Assembly: GCA_003833135.1 (NCBI GenBank)
Contig: QZLH01000574.1
Coordinates: forward strand, 9,080 to 73,079
Reading direction: 5' to 3'
Source: Oehlia diaphana
Taxonomy: Eukaryota > Glomeromycota > Glomeromycetes > Glomerales > Glomeraceae
Length of the DNA stretch: 64,000 nucleotides
The position numbers and the translations under genes are program-made. The notes beneath the pieces are model-generated. The model saw only the letters and a list, made by a program, of their open reading frames with translations. It was not told the origin of the DNA and made no database searches. Positions 25,618 to 37,084 of the stretch are shown here, piece by piece (positions within the stretch are counted from its first letter, which is position 1; every line of letters begins with the position of its first letter).

Positions 25618-25785
25618 CTTAATGACCTCTACATAATCACATTCCATATAGTCACTTCACATAAAATTTCTCTATATAATCACACCTTTGGGAAATACAA
25701 TCACATCATAGTAAAAGCCTCTATATAATCACTGATTTTTGCAGAACCGATTAGGTGACTATATAGAGGTCTGACTGTAGCTGTA
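25618..25785. mobile_element. Pogo/Tc1-like MITE remnant with TCTATATAATCAC repeats
   Basis: The right end read in reverse is TACAGTCAGACCTCTATATA, a CAGTC-ACCTCTATA terminus of the kind seen in pogo/Emigrant-type elements, next to a TA. The left side has GACCTCTACATAATCAC, and CTCTATATAATCAC recurs at least twice inside. The left terminus is degraded, so the start is approximate. Confidence 0.45.
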
Positions 25786-26216
25786 AAAAATTATCCGGTT
25801 TTTATCCGGATTGATATATCCGGATAGAAACCGAAACCCGGATAAGATTATATGTAAAAAAATTATTTCATTGATCGATCTTAACAAATAATATCGGTGG
25901 CATTAATTTAATTAAATTTTGACTTAATCTTTTTAACTAAATTAGTGATATTTTATTAATTTTAAATAAAATAAAATTTTAATTTCGGCCGGCACTACGA
26001 ATTTTGCCTGAATTATGTCAATTTTTTGAAAATTTGAGAAACGTAAAATTTTGCAATAAATACATTATTATAAATATAAAAAACACACTAAAATCGTAAA
26101 ATAATGGAAATAATGGAAGATTAGGCATAAACTAATTATTTTTATTATATTTATATACTATTTTGTAACTTAAAATTAATTAATTCAACCTATCAGAAAA
26201 ATTTTTTTTTTAAATC
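25786..26216. other. Intervening DNA in the element nest
   Basis: AT-rich, with TTATCCGG/CCGGATA words near 25791-25840 that echo those near 25297-25325, and CGGCCGGCACTACG near 25985. Probably further degraded repeat, with no clear ends. Confidence 0.35.
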
Positions 26217-26382
26217 ATGGATCGACAGTAATTTGGGCCAAACGTATAATGGCGGCCAAAATTACAAAAATCCCAAATTTTGTTTAGCTGGGCCGGATAC
26301 TGCTGCCTCTTGACAAATATCAAGCAATTTTGCAAATTCGGGCTAGCATTATAGATGGCCTGAATTACTGTCGACCATCGAA
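26217..26382. mobile_element. MITE with GATCGACAGTAATT termini
   Basis: The left end reads ATGGATCGACAGTAATTTGG then GCCA. The reverse complement of the right end reads GATGGTCGACAGTAATTCAG then GCCAT. The inverted repeat is about 25 bases with four mismatches and the total length is about 165 bases. No coding capacity. Confidence 0.65.
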
Positions 26383-26434
26383 TGTTCTACTAGTAATTTT
26401 AGTAAGTTAGGTTATGATTTTAATAAATGGTAAT

Positions 26435-26764
26435 TTACAGCTATTTGCAAAAATAACGGACCTCCTAATTCATTTTCGACTGCGTATGAAATTTTCATAC
26501 GCTCAAACTCATTTTTTGAATTTTTCATATGCAGTCATCCGCAGTTATATCACATAATTCTAGCAGTTTACTATGCGTGTATGATTCGATGTCGGACAAA
26601 ATCCTGACATCCATTTTCCCGACAGGACGTTTGCCCGACACCGTTGGCCTACATTAGTTTTAATGCTGGTCAAAGTTGTCGGAAATCGTAGTGTAACCAT
26701 ATGGTTGCGTATGAAAATTTCATACGCAGTCGAAAATCGACGTTATTTTTGCAAATAGCTGTAA
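26435..26764. mobile_element. MITE with CAGCTATTTGC termini flanked by TA
   Basis: The left end reads CAGCTATTTGCAAAAATAAC and continues through TTTTCGACTGCGTATGAAATTTTCATACG. The reverse complement of the right end gives the same sequence with only a local difference, an inverted repeat of about 65 bases. Both ends are preceded by TA, as expected for a TA target duplication. The interior has GTCGGACAAAATCC and TTGTCGGAAATC words. It sits just before the surviving 3' half of the kinase pseudogene. Confidence 0.8.
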
Positions 26765-26804
26765 CATAATATATTTTTATGTTATATTTATATAGTTTTA
26801 TAAC

Positions 26805-27410
26805 ATATTTTGGTTTATGTAAATCAAGGAATTTGCAAATTCTTTCGAGTAATTTCAACAACATTTTATGGAAAAACAAAATATCATTTAATAATAGTTC
26901 TTAATAATTTACATGAATTAGGCTATTTTCACAAGAATTTTCATAATGGAAAATATATTACAAATGATTATATATTTTATATATCAGAATTTGGATTATT
27001 TGGATCGTTAGAACAACAAAAACCTGTTAATAAAATATATACACATTATCTTCTGACATTTACAATTTTGGTATAATTATGGCCTTGCCGTCATCTGGGA
27101 AACCACTTTTTCATGATAGGAAACATGATTCAAGTCTATCTGTAGCTATATGCAATGGACTCAGACCAGAATTTTGGAAAGGAACTCCTGAAATTTATAA
27201 GAAATTAGCTTATAGGTACAAAATCCAAATCAAAGATCAATATAAGACATTAGATTTTTGGTTTCATTCTATTAATAATAAAGAAGTGATTAAAATTATA
27301 TTTGAAGAAGCTGGTAAAGAGATACCAAATATTTCAACCTCGCATGAGAAAGATCATGATTCTTTTTATATTAGTTAAAGATTTATCAAATCCTATAAAT
27401 TCACCAGTAA
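26805..27410 (+). pseudogene. Protein kinase pseudogene, 3' half
   Basis: Several frames together cover the C-terminal kinase lobe. GNLQILSSNFNNILWKNKI (frame 1) is followed by NLHELGYFHKNFHNGKYI, the catalytic loop region where HxD reads H-K-N, so the catalytic Asp is Asn. The metal-binding DFG position reads S-E-F-G. Next come SLEQQKPVNKIY, SGKPLFHDRKHDSS, ICNGLRPEFWKGTPEIYKKL and the tail EEAGKEIPNISTS. The activation-segment and APE region is deleted between 27035 and 27090, and frames change there. The frames of 88 and 99 codons (26810-27076 and 27079-27378) are fragments of this pseudogene. The family is known to be strongly expanded in Rhizophagus. Confidence 0.85.
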
Positions 27411-27643
27411 ATTTTTGGGGAAAATTTATTAAGATTTTTTATCATTTTGGAGTTCTGCGTATATAGGTAAGTCATAAATATTAAAATATAATTATTAATT
27501 TATTTTACTGTATATGTACATATATATCAATTAAGTATTTTTTGATAAATTTTCAAAGATTTTCTTAAAATATAAAAGGTACTTTCCTATAAGCTTAAAA
27601 AATCAATTATGCACAGTAGATTCAGACTATTAGTAATTTTTAT

Positions 27644-27822
27644 TATAGGTGTCGTCGAAATTAATTACGGCATATGAAGCTTATACTGTAATACCATTCT
27701 ACCACAATTATGCCGTAATTATTTTATAAATTATTGAATGCCGATCTTTATAATTTTAAGGCCAAATTCCCATTTTGCCGTAATGCCGTAATTATAAATA
27801 AGGCATTTCGACGACACCTATA
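27644..27822. mobile_element. MITE with TATAGGTGTCGTCGAAAT termini
   Basis: The left end reads TATAGGTGTCGTCGAAATTA. The reverse complement of the right end reads TATAGGTGTCGTCGAAATGC, giving 18 identical terminal bases. Internal ATTACGGCAT words lie close to each end in inverted order. Total length is 179 bases with no coding capacity. The outer TA may be the target duplication. Confidence 0.8.
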
Positions 27823-27945
27823 ATTATTTCATTAAGTACCTTATCCCCAAATCAATTATAAAAATAGTGTCGTTCTTATCCGGATTGCCAATTAATAGAG
27901 TTACAATATTTGTGTTATTTAATTTATTTTAATTAAATCTATAAT

Positions 27946-28562
27946 TATTAGTATTATTTATTTTATGAGGAGTTGAGAATAATAGGGTTTTTTTTCCCGA
28001 AGGGAAAAAAACCCTAATATTCTCCTTCCCATGAAATAAATGGGTAATCCCTGGAGCGTGTCACAAAATTACTATCAAAAAATGGGGTGAAATTTTGTGG
28101 ATCATTAATGAAATTTATTTGATTGGCGTTTTTATGGGGAAGGTATCACTGCATCCAGTGCAACAAAGTGAAAATGTTACGCAGTAGTTTATAGCAGAAA
28201 AACGAATGCATTATTAATTTCTCTTTCGATAGAAATTAAAAAATGGCTTGTCTTTGTGGCGACGGCAGATTCTTATTATTTACGAATTTTCACTGATCGA
28301 CATCCGGACGAATTAACTATTTTAAATTCCTCAATTTCTTAATTTTCAAAATTATTTTTACTAAAATTAGCAATCTTCCGGCTATCTGTATGAGGCTGGG
28401 AAATAAGTAAACGAATATTCCCGGTCATTTATAAATTAGCTAATCACTCGCAATTTTTAAAAATTAGTATGAAGGTGATCATGAGTGACACTTAATGCGA
28501 CAGGGGATTTTGGGAAAAAACCCTATTATTTCCAGCTCCCCATGAAATAAATAATACTAATA
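27946..28562. mobile_element. MITE with ~50 bp inverted repeats and a duplicated, fold-back left end
   Basis: The left terminus starts TATTAGTATTATTTATTT and runs to AATAATAGGGTTTTTTTTCCC. The reverse complement of the right terminus (28512-28562) matches it with a few changes. In addition, the left terminus is directly followed by a second, inverted copy (CCCGAAGGG at the centre, then AAAAAAACCCTAATATTCTC), so 27957-28042 is a long hairpin in itself. The 615-base element has no coding frame. Confidence 0.75.
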
Positions 28563-30445
28563 TCAATTTACTATAGTATGTACTGTATATTTTGCTAATA
28601 TTTATTGGGTTAAAGGCAAGGATGATGAGAATCGACTTTGAGGGACGCAAAAAAGTGCCATGATACTTAAAAGCCTCAGCGGGAAAACTCCGTCAACTTC
28701 TTAATGGAATTCTCCATTAAAAAGCATTTTTTAGGAACTGTGGGCGAACAATTAGTAATTGAACATTACCTATCCTAATGTATGATGATATTGATATCTA
28801 TGATGGACGTTATCATTATTATTAATTTAAAAGTTTTATACAAATTCGTTCTCATGAATCCACAACGTTACAATAATAAAATTAATTTGCACGCATATTA
28901 CTAATAGATTTTATTTTCTTGAGATATTAATTATTTATTTACTAACTAACTTCTAAATTATTTGCATGCTAAGAGACATATGGATATTGTAGCATGCATA
29001 CTATGTACAATAATATACAGCAAATATGGTAAATTGAAAAAATTTTTGCGTTAATAACAGGAAAATAAAGTTTAATTGGATACAAAAAAAAAAATATTAT
29101 AATATTATTAATTAAAATAAATCGTAATTATTCGTTTTTTCATTTCTTCGTTTATTTGTACGTGTCACTTTTCCATACAAATGAAATATTTATTATAGTT
29201 AGAGATGATGTCGATCACAATTTGGGTGACTTGTATTATTTATTATTTAGCTAAACTATTAAATTAATTACAGCTTAATAAAAAATCCGTTTAATATTCG
29301 GATTTAATTATTAATGTTTTTAGTTATCCATTTTTTTTTTAAAAAAAATCCTTTGTGAATTTTTTTTTATTATTTCTCCAAATATAATTATTTTTGGCTT
29401 GAGCTACTACTGATTTACTATATTAAGAATAATATCTAACTTAATAGGATATTCATACAAATAAGCAAAACTTTACTATAAATTCATTTTTATAATGTCG
29501 ATATATAAAAGGAAACACGACTATTTATTAAACAAAAAATTTATTATATCCAATTAAAATTGAAACAAAATGAGAATATAATATTAATCTGTCTACTAAA
29601 TTTATACCAATAATGTTCTATAATGTATCCAAAACAAACAAATTTTGTAAGCTGTTTTGAAATGCATTCATGAATTTTATTTGATAAAATGAATTTGAAA
29701 TAAATTAATACATGCATAAAACGTAACCTGATACATATGCAAGGTAGCGTTGGTTTATTATTATTATTATCACATTGTTATCCGTTCCACGGATTTTCAT
29801 TACGTTTCGTGTTATATATCCCGGCGTTGATCATTTCCAAGTGTAAAGTGTTTTATTTAAAAAATTCGTAATAATTATGTCGATAAGAGAGAACGAAAAC
29901 TTTAATAGATAGGATGGATTCGTGTATTTAATTATGTACTGTAACTATCTGTATATGATGTGGGAATTTAAAAATTTATTTATAAAATATATATAACTTA
30001 AATTAGAAAAGAAACGATTTCAATATTCATCTAAAAATGGTAATTTGGCAAAGGAGGTTGGTTTATTTACTTTTTTTTTATACACAACATTTCAATGATT
30101 TAATAATATATAAACGATAAAATGTTAGAAATACATCATTTTTACTTGGCAATGAATCTTTTTTCGTTTATATTATACACTTATTATACACCTTTTTTGG
30201 TTTCCTTTAATCATTTATTATTATTAAGCACTTTTATAAATTTTTTTTTACTAGATTATATGCAACGCTAAACACAAGTTATTGTTGGAAAAGTTCACTT
30301 TATATTTCGCATAACAAAATCCTATCGATATAACTTTCAACCTTTAGTCATAATATTAAACATACAGCATATATACATCAATACGACGGAACATTGTCCC
30401 ATAATTATTAAATTAGCTAAATGCTAACGAAGAATATTTATTTAT
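28563..30445. other. Intergenic, no gene seen
   Basis: AT-rich non-coding sequence with scattered A/T runs and no frame that looks coding. Confidence 0.4.
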
Positions 30446-30485
30446 TTATTTTTTTTTTTTTTTTTTTTTGCCAAAACAAACAAAA

Positions 30486-30524
<39 letters not shown>

Positions 30525-30545
30525 CAATACAAACGAATAAACATT
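30446..30545. repeat. Duplicated T-run / TTGCCAAAACAAAC block
   Basis: A T run, then TTTGCCAAAACAAAC, then a longer T run, then TTTGCCAATACAAAC. It looks like a tandem duplication of a poly(T)-adjacent segment, just past the stop of the HMG-box gene on the minus strand. Confidence 0.6.
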
Positions 30546-30679
30546 TTACGCTAATACATGTTATTAATTTACATTGTATCAAGAACAAAGAAATTTAGAA
30601 AGTTATATTAGATTTTTGAAAAATTTAAAAAGTAATATATACAAGTAACTATAATAATATATACTGTCTACTTCTTAAA

Positions 30680-31345
30680 TTAAAATTCCCATAGATCATT
30701 ATTATCCATACTCGTATTATTCTTATCTTCATAAATTTGCAAATGTGATGGATCATAAGGAGGTATTGAGGCATAAGGAACTTCCGTTCTAATGTCTTCA
30801 CATGGTTTGAATTGAGGATTTAACGGATAATGAGGTTCGAAGTAGAGAGGTAGAAAATTTGGCAATAACTGAAACTGTTCCATTTGTTGTTGTTGAATAA
30901 ATGACATATGATTTTGCCATTGCTGTAATGACATATCCGGAATTTTATTATTTAATGCAACATTTTGAGTCGGTTGGATTGGCAAAATTGGTGGAAGAAT
31001 ACGTGGAGCTATTAATTCCGCATTCTTTTGGTAAATTTGGCTCACTTTCTTTGCGAATTCTCGAAATTCATTCTTTAACTCTTCACTTTCATCATTCCAA
31101 GCGTCCGAGGCCCAACGCGATACTTCAGTCATTTTTGAAGGGTACCCTTTTTGTGTGAGCATTCTACTATATATCGTACGATATATCAAAAAGGCGTTTG
31201 AAGTTTTGCATCCTCGAGATTTCTTTGGCATAAAATCATCAGGATTTAAATTCAATATACGAGGTGACGAAATGAATATCTCAGGTCGTGAACGTATGTA
31301 ATGTTGGGATGGAAATATAGGTAAAGAATGCGAATTTAACGTCAT
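30680..31345 (-). CDS. HMG-box protein, MATA-HMG type
   Basis: A single exon of 221 residues. The HMG box lies at about residues 41-107. It starts KKSRGCKTSNAFLIYRTIYS with the N-A-F-hydrophobic-Y-R signature typical of fungal mating-type HMG boxes, includes VSRWASDAWNDES (the W-x-S-x-x-W helix-2 core) and closes with EFREFAKKVSQIYQ. After the box comes a Pro-rich linker, a Gln-rich patch (residues 140-160, QQWQ..QQQQMEQ) and a Pro/Tyr-rich tail that could act in transcription. MATA-HMG proteins are sequence-specific DNA-binding nuclear factors and are a large family in Rhizophagus. This single-copy, isolated gene need not be the mating-type locus itself. The start is the only ATG upstream of the box in this frame, shortly after an in-frame stop. 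Confidence 0.88.
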   Translation of the reverse strand: MTLNSHSLPIFPSQHYIRSRPEIFISSPRILNLNPDDFMPKKSRGCKTSNAFLIYRTIYSRMLTQKGYPSKMTEVSRWASDAWNDESEELKNEFREFAKKVSQIYQKNAELIAPRILPPILPIQPTQNVALNNKIPDMSLQQWQNHMSFIQQQQMEQFQLLPNFLPLYFEPHYPLNPQFKPCEDIRTEVPYASIPPYDPSHLQIYEDKNNTSMDNNDLWEF

Positions 31346-34188
31346 TTTGTGAGTTGAAGATTCAAAATAAAGATATAATTTTTCTTTCTTTTTTCTTTCT
31401 TTTTATGTTTTAAAAAAAGGATAATAATATTGTGACAATATGAATAATTTTTCTTGTGAACATCAACTTTTTTGAAAAAAAGTCAAAAAAAAAAAAAAAA
31501 AAAAGTAAAGAAAAAAATAATAATCTTTATATACTTATTTCTTAAATATTGTACACAATTGATTTATTTGGAATGTAGAGTCAAGGCAAACTCCGACTAT
31601 GTCCACTTTCCCAAATAAGTAAAAACTTCGGATATAAATATATTTGAAACTGTTCTAGACACATATTTATAACTGAATTTATATATACTATAAATACACT
31701 GTAGCACTTAAAAAGCTCCTTATATCTAAATTGGTTCATGCGCAACATAAAATATTGTTATCTTTGTAATATGCACGTGATTTCAGACAGGACTGGACTG
31801 GTCTCTTGTTAACTAAAGCTGGCTTAGAAACTTTTTTATTTATTCTTTATTCTTTAATTAATACTTAAATTTGAAACTTTTTAGAAGTATTCTTATACGC
31901 CACGAAGCTTCTCGAATTTAATTTGGAAACATATTTATTCAGCCGAGATTGAAATACGTAATAAGCAATAGTAAAGTTTAGGCTATTTGAATTTAAGTTA
32001 AAATTTCCAATTTTTTTCATTTGTTTTTAATTAGATAGAAAAAAAAAAAATGAGATCATCGCTGATTTTTTTTTTTTTTTGAATATAAAAATATAAAATA
32101 AATTATTATTATTATTATTATTATTATTGCAAACTAGTTTTTGAAACTTGCCTTTGACGATACAGAATATAATCATATAATTATATTTGATTTTTTTATT
32201 GAAATATTAATAAACTTTAAAAATTTCAAAAGTAGATGGATGATCGACATCATAGAGCAACCAATAATTTCATCGTTCAAATAAGGATATCATATGCCAT
32301 ATTTTTTTTTTGTAGTAAAACGGCACTTCTCTTAATTAGGAAGTAAAGAAACATTTTTATACGGAAAATTGCTAAACAGGAAAGAAGCGAACAATTATTT
32401 CGTTTTTGTACATCAATTTTTTATCAAAGTAAGTAGTACCCATATATATTCATATAAAGAAGTACAATAACAAGAATAATTAATTAATAAATAATAATAT
32501 TTAAATATTATATTCAATACGAAATATGTGATGCAGTTATATATTCGGTTGAAAGAATTTTTTATCACAATTCTTGATAATTTTTTGGTATAATATTGTA
32601 CAAAAGTATTAACGTTTTATATTTTTTCGTAATACTCATCTGATTCAATTGTTTTTTTTAATAATTACAAATTTGTAATAAATATTTGGTAAATAAGATC
32701 GTTATTTAATCAACAATCTAAAAAAAGTGATCTTTTTGTCTCGTATCGAAATATCCACTATTTAAATTTACTAATTAGTTGGCTTAATTATCTGTAATAC
32801 TACGCATAATTTCTTTACTAAGAAATCTATTTATATAAACTTTGTCCAATTTTAGATTTTGAATGAGTACTATTTAGAAATTGTCGATCACTTTTACATT
32901 AAATATAAAAGTGCCCTTCATCAAGTTTCTTTTTGAGAAAAAATTATTCTCGTACAACTTAAAATACCATTTCCTCTAATGCAATATGATTTAAATTCTT
33001 TTACGCCAATTCTCTCTAACAATTCGCCTTAAAACAGTTAAATCCAATTTGTTTTCAAGAAAGTCTAATAATTAACGTTATCTTTATGTCAAATAAGAGA
33101 ATTTTGTTCAAAAATTGTCAATGTAATGAAATAATATGGTCTCGGCAATTCAATATATATGCATACAATTTCTGTTGTTCTCATTAAAAAAAGGTTTGAT
33201 GTATTTCATTTTTAAGGTAAGTTTGTAGTCTAGATTTTGCAAATCATGTATCAGATAATATAAAAAATTTTTTATAATAATTTGTATGAATAAAACCAGA
33301 TATGTGAAATGAAACCTAGATAACGTCTCATGTAAATGCCTTTGGGGATCGTTTTTACCGTGTATAGTTTAAATATTTCTAACAGAATTTTGAAACAAGG
33401 ATCAACATTCTGAAACTTTAATCTATCTTCGGATCTTCCAAATTGATTGATTCCACCAAGTATTCAAATGATATTTGAAAAAGGTATAGTATTATCTCTC
33501 TTTTAATAGATGCATCTGATATTTTGTATATGGTTAGTGCTTTTTTATGAATGCAAATAAACTGAATAAAATAATTATATTTTTAGCTTTTTGATGACAT
33601 ATCCAAAGACTCATTTGATAAAAGAAATAGTGGTTTAAGTCTACTAACAAAATTATTGCGCCCATGGCTGCATTTATATAAGCAAAGCCTCTGAGAATAT
33701 TTATAAGAGTTGATATTATTATTTCCTATATTTTGATACCAAAACGCTTTAGCACTAATTTTAATTCTCTGAATTGTTAGCAAATTCAATAATTAAATAA
33801 TTAGTTGTCGAAAATAAAGTTCCTCATTAAGTCATTAATAATTTTATATACAATATAACCAACAAGAAATTGATGGTTAATATTGTTAACTAGCAATGTC
33901 ATTATGGCGTTGCAGATCTTTATTTACGTACGCAAGATTCATTATATACTACGTAGACCTTACATACAATTAAATGATTACATGCAAGATTCATATATCA
34001 CCAAGCACTATCGCAAGTTATGATTATAATAATCAGTAAATAAATAAATAAACAAACAAATAAATAAATAAAATAAATTACAAATCACTTAAAATATTGT
34101 ACATAATAACAGCCTAAGCTAGTGCTACGCTGGAGCAAATATATACGCTAAAATAACGCACTGCCAAATTATATTTACTGTAATACAG
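31346..34188. other. Intergenic, no gene seen
   Basis: AT-rich, with an (ATT)n run near 32104-32128 and many homopolymer tracts. A short plus-strand open stretch near 33582-33690 (after TTTTTAG, starting LFDDISKDSF) looks mildly protein-like, but it has no start and no partner exon I could find. Confidence 0.35.
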
Positions 34189-34850
34189 CCCGGGTACTAT
34201 GCGAGAAAAAGGGTACTTTATAGGGAATAATTTTGCCCAAATATCAATATTATAATAAAAAAATTCTAAAAATTATATATATGATTGTATTTGTATACTA
34301 TTGCGTTTAATAATTTTAAAAACGCGTTTTTATTCTTTAAATTTATTTTTTGAATTTTTGAGCTGAATTTTTCTTCGCGTGTTTAACAAATATCAAAATA
34401 AAAAAATGTCAACTATGTTGAATACTAATTTTTTAAATGTGAAACATGATGTAAAATAATTAATATTTTTTTTTTTTTTATTAAAAATTTTTAATACTAA
34501 ATTTATTTTTCACATATTTCACAAGTTTATATTAGTACTGTGTATTACTACTAGTGCAGCATGTACAAGACTCCACAAATTTTCGTATCACTCTATTATT
34601 GCAGGGGCACTGTGTAGTGATGTACGGTACTCAAATTATATATTATGAAGGTCATTATTCTCGCCGTAAACGTATACATGTGTACGTAATTATTTCAGAT
34701 CATTCGGCATTAAAGGCGGTGCAATGATGAAATATTTACACCAAATTATTGTTCGAAGATTCATATGAAAATAGTGTTACACCAGTATTACACCGGTGTA
34801 ATGTCAAATTGGTGTAATGTGCCATAATATTTGGCATGGTTGAACCTATT
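34189..34850. repeat. Repeat-like patch: CCCGGGTACTATG and TTACACCGGTGTAA palindrome
   Basis: CCCGGGTACTATG at 34189-34201 also occurs at 1994-2006 and, as a reverse variant, at 17467. Near 34783-34802 is TTACACCGGTGTAA, a perfect palindrome, followed by TTGGTGTAATGTG. The 82-codon minus frame at 34736-34984 crosses this and is not called a gene. Confidence 0.4.
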
Positions 34851-36192
34851 CCATGTATACGTGAACCGTAAACGGCTATTTGGCTTTTTACTACAATCTT
34901 TACAGCACAGCAAAATGTTTTGAAGTACATACGTAATTTTGGCCAAAATTCTCGACCAGAGTTATGAACAAAGTTAATAGGCAAATTTTAGTGACAATCG
35001 TCCAATTCCGCTTATGAAATAATATACGAAATATTGTTATGTAAATGGTATCTAGCTAGTAATAATTAAACCAAAAAATTATATTTTTTAGGCCATTAAT
35101 ACACTTGTATTTTATTCGCTGTGAAAATCAATACTAGTATAAAGATTCCAATAATTTATTGGTATTATACCAATTGTTTCCAAGTTCGTAATCAATAACC
35201 ATTGAATTTAACTGACAATTTTTTGGTCGGATTTAAGAAAGCTTTTCCGAGTATTCGGATACATTCATAAATGTTACCGAATATCTGGTATTTATTTATA
35301 CTAAGAACGCTATTATCAAGAAGTTATTGAAAATCTGGTTTAAAATCTCATGACAACTTTTATGGTCAAATTAATTTATTAAGTTGTAGTAAAAGGGTAA
35401 GATAAACGCTTTACAGCAATCATATATCAGAAATTAGGATAATAAATGTGAATTTTCTAGGCATTAACATTAATTAATATTTTGTTTTACTCTTCAGTTT
35501 ATTATTATAAAGTCAAGACTTCGGAAAAAAAAACAAATCCTATTATTAAGATATTTAAAAAAAGATGTTAAAGCCATCCTGGTAGCAGGTTTTATTAATA
35601 TTATATTTGCCATCATTTATCCGCCATTTATAATTCAAGATTTACTAATTTTAAGAAAAAAAAGAGCTTAATAATAGAATTATTAACAATTAAGAGGTGA
35701 TACGCTAATAATATCAACATATACTGATAATGAATAAACATATTGAACATTTAATACTGTTCATATTCGCCCAAAATTTACTTTTAGCCATAATTATAAG
35801 CAATGTCCTGATTTAATGCAAGGGAAACTGATTTAATCTTTTGGTCTTGCTAAAAAATTATTTAATTGATTGTGCATGCATCTTCCGTTCCAGACGTTGT
35901 TGCTATTAATGACCCACAAGTACAACTTTTACTTGTTGTATTGAAGAATTGTATCGTAATTCAAACTACTGGAAAAATCCATTTTTTTCGCGCTCAATTT
36001 GACATATCACGTGATAGTTATGTCACAGTCATACATTATCGTAATTCCAGCCAGAATTACAAACTCATATTACAATGACCTGGCTCGATAGTTATCTTTG
36101 AAATCAAAACAAAAATATAATAAGATACTATATTGCAAATTATCTTTTTGTTGATTGTAAAATATAATTAAAGAAAAATCTTTTATTTATAG
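34851..36192. other. Intergenic, no supported gene
   Basis: AT-rich. A 70-codon plus frame at 35866-36078 (VHASSVPDVVAINDPQVQLL) has a protein-like composition but ends in a CCAGCCAGAATTAC repeat word and lacks a recognisable relative. It could be a gene fragment. Confidence 0.3.
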
Positions 36193-36303
36193 TACCCTAT
36201 AAAAAATTTTCTAAGAAAAACTCCGATAAATGATTATTTTTCTAATTTGTATTCCAAGAAAACTCCGACATGATCAATTTTCCAAAAAAATTTTTATAGG
36301 GTA
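36193..36303. mobile_element. 111-bp MITE with CCCTATAAAAA termini and TA flanks
   Basis: The left end is TACCCTATAAAAAATTTTC. The reverse complement of the right end is TACCCTATAAAAATTTTTT. Inside, both arms carry AGAAAACTCCGA. The short length, TA at each end and CCC start suggest a Tc1/mariner-type miniature element. A shorter relative lies at 43722-43776. Confidence 0.75.
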
Positions 36304-37084
36304 GTATTTATGTATTTTAACAAAAATTTTAATTAATTAATTAATGGTAACCGGCTAAGAGAAGCTTATACAATAAGAATTTACATATAAAGAATCAATA
36401 TTTACATAATATTAGGAATCACTAATAATAATAAGTCCTTTACTAATTAATAATGCAAATATTAATGAAATGTCATTTTTCACCATATGGATATATTATA
36501 TTGCTTATAAGAAATTTTTTATTTTTTTACTTAAAAACCTTCCATATACACATTAAACTCTAATTGAACATTCGATATTTTAGCATTATTATTTTGTGAC
36601 TTCAAAATCGATATTTTTGTAAAGCTAAAGATTCTTGAAATTAATCAACAAAATTACTTTGGCTAATGGACTCTTAAACTTACACTATAATTATAATGAT
36701 ATTATTAATTTATCGATATCATTCTCAGACTGGAAGAAAATAAATAATTTTGTTATATAAATTTTAAAAAAAGCAGAAAATCTAGGGTTTATATTTAAAA
36801 AAAAAGATACATTTTTTTATATTTTTGCAAGTGATGTTAACTCCCATGAAGATGCATTCTGATTAGGAGAATTACTATCTTATTTGCTTAGTATCTATTT
36901 CATAGTTCTCAATTCAGCAAACGTCCAAAATATAATCAAATTTAACTGCTTAACTCATTTCAATAATAAATTGCATTTTTTTGAATACGTCTTGCTAAAT
37001 ACTATCAATGATTCTTGGCAGATCACAAAAAAAATAAATTAGATAATAATTGACCAAAGATTATATGATGTATTACCCAGAGAA
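36304..37084. other. Intergenic, no gene seen
   Basis: AT-rich with stops in all frames. Confidence 0.35.

Noticed and set aside
26670..26879. 69-codon minus frame
   Set aside because: It crosses an element terminus and the kinase pseudogene on the other strand.
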